DNA of 64,000 bases. Source: Warburgia ugandensis (taxonomy: Eukaryota > Streptophyta > Magnoliopsida > Canellales > Canellaceae). Position numbers and translations under genes: made by a program. The notes beneath the pieces are model-generated. The model saw nothing but the letters and a program-made list of their open reading frames with translations, searched no databases and was not told the DNA's origin. Location of the stretch: assembly GCA_035236585.1 (NCBI GenBank), contig CP141132.1, positions 18,947,945 through 19,011,944 of the forward strand, written 5' to 3'. This document shows positions 36,584-48,774 of the stretch, in pieces (positions within the stretch are counted from its first letter, which is position 1; the number at the start of each line of letters is the position of its first letter).

Positions 36584-37366
36584 TCACAAATTAGTTTTTG
36601 GATACCTATTAAGTTCATTTTTTTTCCTCCATCTTTTGATATTGATATCCATAACCATTAACCTATGTTGTGAGGTTAAACTCTCACCGGGTATCACCTT
36701 ACAATCCTTACACATTGATCGTTCAGTATTCCTAAATAGAAAGAAGTCTATTTGGCTTTTATGAAGTCCACTTTTAAAGGTTATTAAGTGTTCATCCCTC
36801 TTCTTAAAGAGTGTATTTGCAATGGCTAGGTTATATGACAAAGCAAAATCGAGGATAGTTTTTCCCATCTCATTTCATTCACCTATACCATACCCTCCAT
36901 GTATTCTATCATATCCTTCCTTTTCTTTTCCTACATGGTCATTTAAGTCTACTCCTTTACATATCCCCTTAGTGTTGGGAATTTCTTGCATGACTATCTC
37001 AATATCTTCCCAAAATTGTCTCTTGATTATATCTTCTAACCCTGCTTGTGGTGAATATACACTTATAACATTTATGATCTGCTCTCCTCAAACAAGTTTT
37101 ATTATTATAATTCTATCACTAATTCTTTTAACATCCACAACTTTATCCTTTAATTCTTTATCCACTATTATTCCTACGCCATTTTTGTTATTAGCCTTTC
37201 CTACATACCATAATTTATACCCATCAATTTCTCTAACTTTAGCCCCTTTCCACTTGGTTTCTTGGATATAAGCAATGTTGACTCTCCTACATTTCATCGT
37301 GTCGACTAACTCCAAACTCTTACCTATCAATGTCCCTATATTCCATGTGGCAATGTGAATTTTATG
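36584..37366 (-). pseudogene. LINE endonuclease (APE type), broken
   Basis: It begins IHIATWNIGTL near 37,366, with the conserved Asn, and IAYIQETKWKG with the catalytic Glu. After a frame change around 37,085 it continues VDLNDHVGKEKEGYDRIHGG and, after a stop, the frame 36,868-36,584: ILDFALSYNLAIANTLFKKR, KSQIDFFLF and SLTSQHRLMVMDI, which holds the final His block. The enzyme nicks target DNA to prime insertion. Block order and spacing match RTE endonucleases. The upstream stop just before the Asn block makes the original start codon uncertain. Confidence 0.88.
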
Positions 37367-37399
37367 CTATGAAGATATCCTATTTACCAATGCCCTTCT

Positions 37400-37620
37400 T
37401 GATCTCCATGGCATGAACCCATGTCCACTTGTCACTGCACCTGGGTTCTGATGCAACACATCGCTTCCGAGGGGATGCTCTAGTAGCCCTTGCCCATTTT
37501 TTGCTACACCCAAGATCCAATGTAGCACGTCACTTCGAGGGGAATGCCCTAGCAACCCTTGCCCATTTTCCAAGCACCCAAGATCCAATGTAGTGCGTTA
37601 CTCATGGGGAACGCCCTAGC
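37400..37620 (-). repeat. ~69-bp tandem repeats in LINE 5' region
   Basis: About three units each carry 'cccttgcccatttt' and 'caagatccaatgta' (the former at 37,487 and 37,556, period 69). Units end with 'gaggggatgctctag / gaggggaatgccctag / ggggaacgccctag'. The same repeats are in LINE copy 2 at about 49,800-49,985. GC content is clearly above the surroundings. Confidence 0.85.
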
Positions 37621-37658
37621 TTGAGGGAATATCAATTTTCGATTCATGTTGTATTAGG

Positions 37659-37910
37659 GTTGCCATAGTTTTAAAAAGCTGAAGATGATTTTCATTTCTT
37701 TCTTACAAGCAGGAAAGAAATAACAAAATCATCTTTAGCTTCTCCCTTGTCAACTGGCACTTGATGCAAGGGTTGCCATAATTTAAGAAGCTGGAGATGA
37801 TTTTCATTTCTTCCTTACAAACTAATATATAAATGCATATTCATTTGCAAGAAGGAAATAAGTGACAAAATTATCTTCAACTTCTCCCTTACCAGCTAGC
37901 ACCTGATGAA
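37659..37910 (-). repeat. Duplicated hairpin units at LINE 5' end
   Basis: Two units (37,659-37,770 and 37,771-37,910) both begin 'agggttgccat' and end 'ggcacttgatg / agcacctgatg'. Within the first, 'gaagatgattttcatttctttc' (split here: arms near 37,681-37,702) pairs with the 'gaaagaaataacaaaatcatc' arm near 37,712-37,733 to give a long imperfect stem. The second unit has a similar pair with a longer loop. Confidence 0.8.
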
Positions 37911-38510
37911 AGACCCTCCAATAGTAATTGATCTAAACTTAACCTAATCAATTGTTTAGCTTAAACTAATAAGATAACATCAGTTCTTAATCTATTCCAC
38001 ATTAGAATTTCAATTAAATTTTAGGACTTGTTCCCACGGCATCCTATAGCTTGTTTATTATTCCTAATCTTTAATCTACACTTCAAAAATCATATCTGAA
38101 TCCTCAAAACCCAAAATCGTTGTTTAGCCCAGATCTCTTAGATTTTTTTGGAATTTGTCTAATCCCTCTAGTGGATCATCAATCATAAGCACCATAAAGA
38201 TATTGATGAAAGCGTATCACAATTTAAGCTATCATATCTGAAGAATTTGACAATAATCAGTCTAGGGAAGTGAAATTTTCATGTTTATTTAGTTAAATTT
38301 CTGTATTTTTGGATTAGACCTCTATAATTTCATTGATTAATCATACCTAAAGTTTGATTGTACATTTGTTTAATTTTTGCATTTAATTTTAATTTTTGAA
38401 TAATTAAATTTTATTAAAACTCTAAATTCTTAAAGCGAGTCCTTGTGGCATCGACCTGTACTTGCATACTATACTACATTAGCCCATACACTTGAAAAAA
38501 ATGACAACAA

Positions 38511-38533
38511 GTTTTTGGCACTTTGCTTGGGAC
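38511..38533 (+). other. Primer binding site of element B, tRNA-Asp type (degenerate)
   Basis: Directly after the LTR the text 'tttttggcactttgcttggg' corresponds to TTTTTGGCGCCGTTGCCGGGG, the tRNA-Asp-complementary site widely used by Athila/Tat elements, with several changes. Its place two bases after the LTR end supports the reading. Confidence 0.8.
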
Positions 38534-39915
38534 TGCAATGGAGTTTTTATAAAATTAATTAAAAATCCAAAAAAATTAGAAAAATAATTTTTTTAGGAAT
38601 TACGTACTTTTCATATTTTAGGAATTTTTAGGTTAATTTTTCAATTTTTTTAGGGCATAATTACTTTGTTTTCTAAATTTGGTACTTATTTCTAATTTAT
38701 TTTTTAGGAAATTGAAAAGTGAAGGAAATGGGCAAGTGGATCTTCATCAAAATAGAAATTTCCTTGCTTTCCTAGATTAGGATTTTTCTTTTCTTTTGAG
38801 TGAATTTGTAGTGAGAATCTTTGTAATTTGCAATTTTTATTTCAATTTTTAAAGGGTTATATAATGCAGGGTAAGTGTGGGATAAGGTGGCCCACACTTG
38901 ATCTTCATCAAAAACCCCACTGTAAGTATCCCTCACTCCTTTTATTTCTTAGAGTAGGGTTTGCATTTAGATTAACTTGCATTGTTTGGTAGAATAATTG
39001 CATATATAAAGTATTTTTTTATAATTGTTGCATTTTAGGGTTTTGCATTTGTTTATTACTTTTAATTGTATTTTTAGGACACATTTAATGCTTTAAGGTG
39101 ATATATATTCTGATCGAACTGCCATGGAGTGTGAAAATTAATTAGTAAGGGAACCCTACCCCCACAAGATCAAGGGTGGATTTCATCATCATTCCTTGGC
39201 CCACCTAGGATAATCACCTCAAGCATACAACCCTACCTTTCAAATTAACTTAAAATCAATTAGAAAAGACCTATAGGACCATCACATGCTCATAGGACCC
39301 TCTTACTGAGATGTGATCTATTGTCACCCTAATGGCTTTTGAGCATTATCGTTATAATGGGTGTCTTAAAATCCAAGTGATTTTCCCACGCATTTTGTTG
39401 ACGTTTGTTGAGGTCTAAATGCCTCCTTACATGAGGATTGTATTAACCACCTTGTGTAAAACCTAAATGGTAAGCAATAGTCAAATTTAAAAGAGAGGAG
39501 GAGCACGAGGAGGAGTGCTAGATTAAGCTAAAGTAAAAGCATTGTCCCCATACAAATTGAAGAATGTCAAAATATTGCTACTTATTAGCCTCAAGGATTA
39601 TATTGTGCTCTTTATTTGTGCATCATTCTATGAAGTTAGGTTGCATCATGTAGGTTAGTTTTTCCTCTTAAAAAAAAAAAAAAAACCTCAACGTTGTATA
39701 GAACTATCTATTTCGTTGTAAATGAAGTTGAGAACAAAAGCCTATCATGAAGGGGATATATTTCATAGATGTATCGATGGATAGGTTAGATATTATGGAA
39801 AGTCAATTGATTAGGATAATAGCTTCTAGGCAAGCAACCACAACCTCAATACCATAATGTCTATACCTATTATGAGCACCTTTATGACACTTCTTCATGG
39901 CCCCCATCAAGCTCC
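38534..39915 (+). mobile_element. Leader of element B
   Basis: Non-coding. It contains the hairpin module (taagtgtg at 38,872-38,879, cacactt at 38,893-38,899) and the stretch at 39,395-39,450 that recurs inverted at 750-800. An A run (39,669-39,685) precedes the coding-like part. The N-terminal capsid part of gag expected here is missing. Confidence 0.7.
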
Positions 39916-40980
39916 ACATGCAATGAATACTATCAGGAGATAGTGGATGCACCTAATGCATTTACAAACCCTAACAATTATTATCCTAAGACAAATTACC
40001 AAGACTACAATGGATGGGCTAGGCATCATGAACAACCATGGTCTCAGGATTACTAATATTGGTAAGAACCACAATGGTCCCACCCTAGTCAACACTACCA
40101 TGATTATTCAGAATATCAGGGTCAACCATCATGTGTTCAACCTGCTCAATCCTTTTTCAGTACCCCCAATGCCTCGGCAATACCAACCCTATGAGTTGTT
40201 TCCTCTACAACATGAAGAACCACCATTAGAAGAGCAACAAATCTTTGAGAGAATAGAACAAGGCATCGCTGGTAGCCAAAAGGAAATGCGACAAGAGATG
40301 GTGAAATGGGTAAAGGAAATGAAACCAATATGGGAAAATACTAACAGAAACATTGCTAAAATTATAAAAAGGACTAAGGAACTAAAGAAAATTAAGGATA
40401 ATGAAGAGCCATTTATTACTAATAATAGGATGGAAATTTCTTATGATCCATCTAAGCCACAAAGGCCACAACCATCCTTAGAAACCTCTAACTCATATCT
40501 ACGTGAGCCATGTCCTACTCCTTGTTACGATTATAATGAAGAGACTTCCATTAAGGAAGACAATGAAGCTTTAGAAACATCTAACCCAAAACCTCCCACT
40601 CACTCTTATGACTTTGATGAAGACACATTCATTGAAGAGATGAATGAGTTGTTGGATACTGTGCCTTGGATGGATACCACTCAATGGCAAACTAGAGTAG
40701 AACCCCTATAGAGCTTGAAATTCATATTGAACCTTACAATTGGGACTTACTGACCTTATTTGAACAATCAAAAGATAGTCATGTAGGTCCATTTGACACC
40801 TTACCTGTTCCCATAAAACATGAAGAAAAAGAGTCCATTGATGTACTAGCCCTACATCAACCAACTTTAGGGTACACATCAGAAGATAACCAGGGTTTAA
40901 ACCAAACCTTGTCCTCACAACCTTTTAGGGAAGCCAAAGTGAACTTATACCCCTATTTTAGGACAATGTTAGGGAACTAG
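39916..40980 (+). pseudogene. gag: gag C-terminal / linker-type frame of element B (254 open codons)
   Basis: One frame up to about 40,060 reads NAFTNPNNYYPKTNYQDYNG WARHHEQ, homologous to NAFHNPNNNPYSEKHSSGWA in element D's gag. After a frame change the frame open from 39,947 to 40,711 continues FSVPPMPRQYQPYELFP, a charged segment likely to form a coiled coil (ERIEQGIAGSQKEMRQEMVK and on), and an acidic end with DEDTFIEEMNELLDTVPWMD. That end is shared with the region before RT in element Y. So it is a gag tail fused to the pre-RT linker, with protease and RT deleted. Whether this frame was ever translated as a unit is unknown. No zinc knuckle is visible. Confidence 0.65.
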
Positions 40981-42990
40981 AGGAAAATTTTAAATTGAAT
41001 ATAAGGTCATTTTATCCCTCAATTTGATTGAGAAAAGGGCCATTCATCTCCAAATGGTCCAACAAAATACATAGTAGTACACGAAGTCGTTGTATTACCA
41101 TCACCTTAATTTTTTAGGTGGAGGAATTATATTGACAATCATGAAATTATGAAGATAGGGGATCACCAATATGATTCCCCACAGGTAAAAATCATGATCT
41201 TTGTTGTTTTAATGTTACCACCACCAAAATTTTTAAGGGGAAGGCAATATATAAATTACTGCGAGATTTTGAAGTGGCGTGACAAATCTCGCCATTTCAT
41301 CTTAGGGTTAGGATTAAGACAAATAAGCTAACCCAGTTAGCTCTAGGTTTAGAAAGTTAGGTTAAGCCATGTATGGCTAAAGACGTAAAACTTAGTGCTT
41401 CTTGGGAGGCAACCTAGATGTTTTCAAATCTCCATTTTCTACATCCTTCCATTACCATATAGATCCTATGTTTTCCAACATTGAGGACAATGTTTCATTT
41501 AGGTAGGGGTGGAGATGCATATAAGGATTTTGAATTTTCTTGAGTCTTTTGAAAAAAATTTGAAAAAATTTGAAAAACCAAAAAAGCTTTTAAGGTAGAG
41601 TTCTCTTACTATGATGAGAACTGGATATTCAAAATTTAATAATTATAGTATTTTCATCTCTTAATGGGAATGCATATGATTAGTTTTGCATATTATGCAT
41701 GCATTGAAGCATTTTATAAAAGTTAATTCTCAGGAACCATTTACACACAACACATAGTCAAGACTAATAGAGAGGTATGACTTAGAGGCCCTAAGGAAAA
41801 CTAGTGTAGACCTATAACCCAGTGAGATTCAGAGACTATCTTCTTTCAGAGAGTTATAAGTAATTCCATAATTTCTTCAGTGTACATAATTTAGTGTGAT
41901 CCTGTTGTCCTTGTTTTGGTTAAACATCAAGAATAAATATAAGTAATTTCTTTATTTCTAAAAAATTTACTGAATCTAATAGGCTTTAGGAAACCTAGGA
42001 AATGATATAGGCTATCCTTGCTCAGCTTAGAGATATTATGCCCACCTAGTATATCATACCACTAGTTAGCCCCTTTGAGCCTATTATTGAGCCTTTTATT
42101 TCTTAACCCCACTCACCTTAACCTAAAATAAGCCAATAAAATAAATATCCATTACCCATTTTCAAAATGAGTAGAGTTAGTAGACAAAGTTCAAAAAAAA
42201 AAAAAAAGGAGGACAAAAAGTCAACGAAGTGAGAACAATTCTTTCTTCCAAATAAGTCAAAGGAAAAAAAGACACAAAACTAAAAGAGATATTCACTTCA
42301 AGTACAACTTTAAAAAAAAAGTTGTCCTAATAGATAGTCATTGAAGACCTCTACTCAATTTTGAACCTTTGAAATCCTTATACCCTTCTTTTTTGAACCT
42401 ATCCTAATATTCTTGATAATGACATCCACTCATAGGGATCACTTCTTTTTTTTTGTCTCGTGAGCATTCAAAAGATTTATGTGAACCATTAGCTTAATGG
42501 ATTCAGTCACATAATGAGAAAAATATGTTTAACCCTATTATTTAAGAGTTTCATTTTTGAGCATATACCTATGAAGATTTGAGGTCAAGACATATTTCCA
42601 ATGGAATTTATGTATATCTAGTTACAAGTCAAGATTTATGTGTCTGTACACGCACATGCACTTTGAGAAATAACTTAAATAAAATGTCTTTAATATGTGT
42701 ATGATGTGTAAAATTGTCAAATCCTCTTCATTAAGTTGTGAAAAACTAGTAAATTGCTAATAAATGAGGAATCTCTGAGATAAAATAGGGGGCTCAACCT
42801 TATTGAATTTTGTGGGTATATTCATTGCAAACCCTCATGAGGTGTAACTCGTCTACTAGCAGTAACCTAGGGGTTCACGAGGTTATTGCATGTGCTAAAT
42901 GCAATAGTGAGTACCTACAAAAGTGGCACTTTGTACTAGTTTTTGTAAAATAGCTTTCTACATGTTTTGCTTAGGACTAGCAAAATGCTA
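40981..42990 (+). mobile_element. 3' interior of element B
   Basis: No pol domain in any frame. It holds the motif ACATTGAGGACAATGT (41,478-41,493), A-rich runs (42,188-42,207, 42,310-42,320) and long stretches shared with elements C (14,560-14,720; 15,500) and Y (24,600-24,900; 48,578-48,700). The 60-codon frame at 41,149-41,331 is not recognisable as a gene. Confidence 0.75.
41478..41493 (+). other. Conserved inverted motif ACATTGAGGACAATGT
   Basis: A perfect 6-bp stem with a 4-base loop, followed by 'ttcatttaggtaggggtgg'. I recall this motif and its following G-rich stretch from the region downstream of integrase in many plant Athila/Tat-group elements. A paired-change copy is in element Y on the minus strand (50,729-50,744). 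Confidence 0.75.
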
Positions 42991-43000
42991 GTTGGGGGTG
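42990..43000 (+). other. Polypurine tract of element B
   Basis: 'agttgggggtg' lies immediately before the 3' LTR start at 43,001, following the 'ggactagcaaaatgct' context that is also seen before the LTRs of elements C and Y. Confidence 0.82.
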
Positions 43001-45118
43001 TGTTGTGTTTAATTTTAGCCCAAAGACCCCTAGTTTAGCATTTACTTAGATCATCTAACTCATCAATTTGATGATTTTTGGATAAAATATGAAAATTAGC
43101 TCAAATTGGCCATCCAACTGTAAATTGTCAAAATTAATGGTCAAATGATCATTCAAGCTAATCAAAATCTTAATGTATGGTTAGATGACTCTAATCCAAT
43201 CTTTTGTTTTTCAGATCAATGCAATCGTGGCTTGGATGGTTCAGATTGAAATTCAATGGTACAGATGATTTAAGAGAGCATTGACAGACCAGATCTCTCA
43301 CAAAGCAAAATATGAAGGTTTCCTAATAGAACAAGAGTCCTCATAAGGAGTGGACTACGGATGGGATTTTGGGAAGAAGAGGAAGTTTCCTAATAGGAAA
43401 CTAACTCTTAAAGGAAAGAGGGGGAGATGAGATAAGAAAGAGGGAAAACCAAAAGAAGAGAAGCCGTGGGAGCTTGAAGGAGATTTTTTTTGGAGTTTGT
43501 TTTGCTTTCCTTTACTTGCATTCTTTCTTTTTTCTCATTTTCCTATTCTTTCACCTTGCTTCCTTCTAGTTTCCTTCATTTCCCTTTCAAGAACCACCCT
43601 TCCCTCTCTCCTTTGCTATCTCTTTCTCTCCCTCTCTTCTCATTCTCATCCCCCTCATTCACTCTCTCTCCCAGCACCTCTCTGCTCTTTCCCTCTCACT
43701 ACCCTATAGCACTCTTCTTATCTTGCTCTCTCTTACCCAAACTCTCTCCCTTCTTCCTTCTATTTCTCTTTGCTCTGATCCCTCTCCCACACTATTCGCT
43801 TGCTTGGCTGAACCATAGGCAAGCAGATCCACCTTCACCAAACCATAGCACTAGCATCTGTCCACACCAGTGCCACCACACTGCACCAGTCCAGCACCTC
43901 TGTTACACTTCACTATACCTCTCTCTCCCAGCTCCATACCCTCTCTTTCTCATTCTTTATTTCTCTCTCCTCTTACCATCACCCGCTCTCTAATTTCTCT
44001 CTTTCTCGGATAACCCACTTCCCATCTCTGGTCATCATCGCTCACTGACTCCTGCTTAAATAGCTCACACTCCACTTCACTTGCTGATCGTCACTTTCCT
44101 TCTCTTGCCATTGGCCAACATCCAGATAGTACCAGCATCTTCTGTCTACACCATGCCAGTCACCATCTCCCTTCTTCATTGCCCATAGACAGCATTGGCT
44201 TCCCCTATTCACCGGTGTCATCACCCGACTACTCGAAGGCGGAACCCCGACACAAGTTTCCCTCTCCTCCTCTTCCCTTCCCCCTTCCCCCTTCCCCTTT
44301 CCCCCTTCTCCATCTTCCTCTCCTTCAGCATCTTCCTCTTCCATCAGGCTCCTTCTGAAATTTTTCGTTTAAAACCAAATTTCCAAGAAAATTCCACTTT
44401 TACCCTTAGTAAAAAAATAAAAATCCCATTTGAATACCTATTTTGTCTTTTAGGCTATTTCATATTTTTCTTTATCCATCTTTTATGTTATCCAATTTGT
44501 ATTATTCTCATATTAATCCAATCCAATACTATTTAATTTAAGATTGACCTAATCAATGGTTTAGCTTAAACCAATAGGATAGCTTCAGTTCTTCATCTAT
44601 TCCACATCAGAGTTTCAATTAAATTCCAAAACTTGTTTGCAGGAGATCCTATAGCTTGTTTATTGTTTCTGATTTTTAATCTGAACTCCAAAAATTAGAT
44701 CTGAGCCATCAAAAACCAAAATCCTTATTTAGCCCAGATCTCTTAGATTTTTTGGAATCTACCTAATCCTTCAAGTGGATCATCAATCAGAAGCACCATG
44801 AAGATACTAATGAAGGTGGATCACAATTTAAGCTATCATATCTAAAAAATTTGACAATTAATCGGTCTAAGGAAGTGAAATTTTCATGTTTATTTAGTTA
44901 AATTTCTGTATTTTTGGATTAGACCTCTATAATTTCATTGATTAATCATACCTGAAGTCTGAGTGCACATTTGGTTAATTGCTGTCATTTAATTTTAATT
45001 TTTTAATAATTAAATTTTATTAAAACTCAAAAATTCTTAAAGCAAGTCCTTGTGGGATTGACCCATACTTGCATACACTATACTACAATAGCCTGTACAC
45101 TTACGAAAAATAACAATA
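43001..45118 (+). repeat. 3' LTR of element B (2,118 bp)
   Basis: It starts TGTTGTGTTTAATTTTAGCC and ends AATAACAATA, the final CA having mutated to TA. It is uninterrupted and therefore shows the LTR's original length. A 167-codon frame at 43,490-43,993 is composed almost only of Ser, Leu, Pro, Phe from a pyrimidine-rich tract and is not a gene. Confidence 0.88.
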
Positions 45119-48100
45119 TCATGCAAAAAATCTCTCCTCTGTCTGAATACTACTTTATTCTATCTAGCAATGGCATCATTTTTCTCGATTTCCTAACTCT
45201 TTGGCGATGCACAAATGTCCCCTTCCTTTGTTCTTCAACACCAACATACATTATGCCATCCCCCTGTTTTCCCTACATTTCTCCCTCTTTCTTGCACAAG
45301 CAACCTACCTGGTGGGTTGGCAAGCCAGTCTTTCTTCCCCTCTTTAACTTGCGCACCCATCAAAGTAAACTGAACATTTAAAAACCACTTTTCTCTTCAC
45401 TCCTCCCCCTTATCGGTCCTCCCTTCAATTCAATTGACTCCACATGCTTGCGCATAGGCCAGTCACACAGGATAGTCTCCCCTTCCCACTATCACTCTCC
45501 CTCTCCCCCTATTTGAGCGGGCATGGGTGGGCCCCATTACCAACACCACCATTGAGCTTTAGATATTGACTAACTCTACAAACCAATCCAGCTAACCTCT
45601 TATATATCTGAGATAGCCATTGTGATCCTTACAATGTGAGGAACAATACCTATCTTTCTATTAATTGATTAGAGAAGATCTAATCGTTGATCATGATCAG
45701 ACCTTTAATCAAATGCCAGATCATCAGATATGTGACCAATCCAACCTCATTTTATAATCTAAACAATCCATTGAAATCTTGGTGACATGTAGATCAACTA
45801 ATTCATTGAGACTATTTAATTAATCGATTCATTGAGACTATTTAATCACATTACTAAGTTATTTTTTATCTGGGATGATTAGGTGGTTGATCATGGCCAG
45901 ATCATTGTGGATAGTGTAGATTAAGTACCTTCGAGGTGATTAGATGATGATGTAGGATCATCATCCTAACCATTTATTTTATTGATTTGGTAGTGAATAG
46001 TAAAAATCGTTCATGATTTGCATATAATTGTGCCTGATTAGTTAATTAATCTATGGATTACTTGGAATTGACCAGTTATGAGTATGATAACTTTGGAATG
46101 CATTATAACTGAAGTAAGAAATGAATCTGGTAATTATTGGTGGGCCCAGTGCAGTGTGATATGAATTATCAACAGACTTGGATGGGCCTAGCTTGAGATC
46201 CCATGGCTATTAACCATTGGATCGTATTAAAACACAATAAATTAAGATTTAAATATATCATAGTTATTTTATATATAAGATCCACTTAGGTGAATAACTT
46301 GGATTCTAAATTAGACCTGAATGTGATGTGTATCCAAGTAGTGGGATTGATGTGGGTTGATCCCATAGTGGAGACCAATGGTGACTTGTGAGATACAGAT
46401 GAGAGGTTTTTCATCGGAGGTAGGTGATGACAATAAATAAGGGGCATGTTTTTGTTTTGTAATAACAGAATTTCATCTCAACAGCATAATATCTATGAAT
46501 AAATTCCATGCATATATCATTTACTGTGATTCTTATTGAAATATCTATCTTATTTGTGACTAACATGCATGTGCATGATTTCATTGAGTGTCATTATTCC
46601 ATGAATGCATGATTTGACTATAATTAGTCATATTTTATACGCGATAGTAGAAGTGCATGATTTTGATATGATTTCATGACATGCAAAGTCATTAAATGGT
46701 GATTTGATTTATTGTTGCATATTGAAGCATGTGGATGCCCTTTTTTATTGCTTGTTTTACTATGGACTTAGTGGAGGAGGCTTGGTGGCTAGTCCTTGAG
46801 AGGCTAACCCCAGGATGAGGGGTAGTGGTATGGGATGGGGAGCCACAAGTACTCTTGGTTTTTATTATTTCACCAAAGGATTTTATATCCATTTTATTGA
46901 CCATGAGATGTCATGTGATTTTGGTGATTATGCAAATTTTCAATGGGTGTTTCTACCTAGTGGACACTATGCTAGAAGAGAAGTAGTATTGGCCACTTGC
47001 CCTTTGACTTGATAAGATGATTAAACACCAGCCCAAAAGGGGGCAAATTCGTAGGGAGTGGTATGATGGGTAGTCCTCATTACAAGTTTGATCTCCTCCC
47101 ATGCGTCATGGACATTTAATCTCCCATTCTAAGGTCGACGAGGAGCAACAGTTGATAGACCCAGGAGTTGGTTATTAGTGTAGCATAACAGTCCATACAT
47201 TTCTTTATTATTGATTTTAACATATTGTGCAAATAGCGCACTAGGATGGATATTCCCTATGTAGCCACTATGTAACGATGCATGGAGGATTGGTATGAGT
47301 ACTCATGACCTGACATGTGAGTGTTTAGTACATTTGTGGGGCCCTTGTGTTAGGGTGCCCAGCATTGATTACGTGCATATTCATTGAAATATTCCTCTTG
47401 TATTTGATGCATTGCACCAATGTGATTTTTGACACTCTTAGGACCTATGTGTGAGGGCGCTCTTGATGATGATGTGTATAATTAATTATATATTCTTTGA
47501 GTTTTTACATCTACTCTAATGTGGTTTTGATATATGAATGAGCTTTTGAAGCTCAATTAATTTGGCTTGTTTTCAAACACGCAGGCAATGTGTGTTTCTT
47601 CGATTTGATATTAGCATTTTGATGAGCCTAAGAGGCTTTGTATACTCAAAATGTTTGGGAAACATGCAGGTGGTGTGGATGCATTGCCTTGTTTTTCGTA
47701 ATTTTTTGAGCTAGATGCCCTGGCTACTACCATTGATTTGGTTGGTTAGCATATTATTTGTACGCTACTTTATTATTATTTATTCTTATTATTGAGATCA
47801 TGTTAGAACTGTTTTTAAGAAAAAGATATTTATTGTATGCCCTGAGATTTGATACTTGATATTTCATGTTATGTTAAATATTTGTGAATTACTATTATTA
47901 TTATTGTCATCACTTACACAAGCATAGCTTTCTGAGGCATTGTTATGTTTTGCAATGCTTCATATATAGAGAGAGATAACATTTATGGCATGTAGATAAA
48001 AAGATGAGGGTGTTGGCAGCCTTCAGTGGTGTACATGAGATTTCAAAGATGCATGTATTTGGTTAAAACCCTACCTTTGGACATTATTTATGGGCTATAT

Positions 48101-48577
48101 ATGTATATATTTTACACCTTTATGACATGGATGGATGGATATCATCTAGTTTAAGGTAATGGCTGTGTATGTATAGACCTTGGATGATGTCATTGTTTCT
48201 TTTTTATTATTACGCTACCATTGCGGTATATGGTCTTATCAAATAAATTTGTATGATCTAGATGGATATGGAGATTGAGTCTACCGGATTGTGTAGTTAT
48301 GTTTATTGTGTTTATCAAGCATTTATCACACCACATGTTTGAAATGAGCTTATCCAAAATATAAAGGAGACTGTCAAATTTTTTTTATAGAAATGATAAG
48401 ATCATTTCATTGTTAAATCCTCTATTTGGTGGGTCATATGAATTCTAGGATTTTGAATTGACTACTTTCATTGAAAAGTTGTTTTTGGTTTATTTTAAAA
48501 ATGGAAAATTTTAACTAGGTATCCCAACTTTTAATAGATTTTGTATTTATATGGCATGTAAAACCTGGTGTGTCACA

Positions 48578-48774
48578 CTACAACTTGACAAAGCCTTTTG
48601 AAATATGTTTTGATGTCAATTCTCACTAATAGACATATACTTAGAATGAAAATTTTCAGAAAAATGGTAAAACATATCTCCCTTTAGTATGTGAGAAAAA
48701 TTGAAAGCAACAAAAATATTTCACATATTATATAATAATAAAAGAACTAGGGTTACTAAGGAACTTTTATTTTT
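48578..48774 (-). mobile_element. Interior of element Y right of element A (minus)
   Basis: On the minus strand 'attgacatcaaaacatattt' followed by 'caaaaggctttgtcaagttg' matches element B's 'gaggtcaagacatatttcca' at 42,583-42,602. This is the piece that should precede 24,942 in element Y, so Y is contiguous once A is removed. Confidence 0.65.

Larger units (their letters stand above)
34539..37917 (-). mobile_element. RTE-clade LINE, copy 1, near full length
   Basis: On the minus strand from right to left: 5' untranslated region with tandem repeats and hairpins, endonuclease, reverse transcriptase, C-terminal region, and a 3' end reading CTTGATGATGATGAT, the short-repeat tail typical of RTE elements. 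It interrupts the LTR of element B between 'attaatccaatc' and 'ccaatagtaattgat'. Because the target itself contains ccaatccaat, the target duplication cannot be resolved. The single frame is broken by stops and frameshifts. The match to known plant RTE elements is by recalled motif order. Confidence 0.87.

Noticed and set aside
36822..37271. 149-codon plus-strand frame
   Set aside because: Antisense shadow of the LINE endonuclease, which has clear domain blocks on the minus strand.
43490..43993. 167-codon frame, one of the longest in the window
   Set aside because: It lies in the 3' LTR of element B, is low-complexity Ser/Leu/Pro/Phe, and the matching 5' LTR frame is disrupted.
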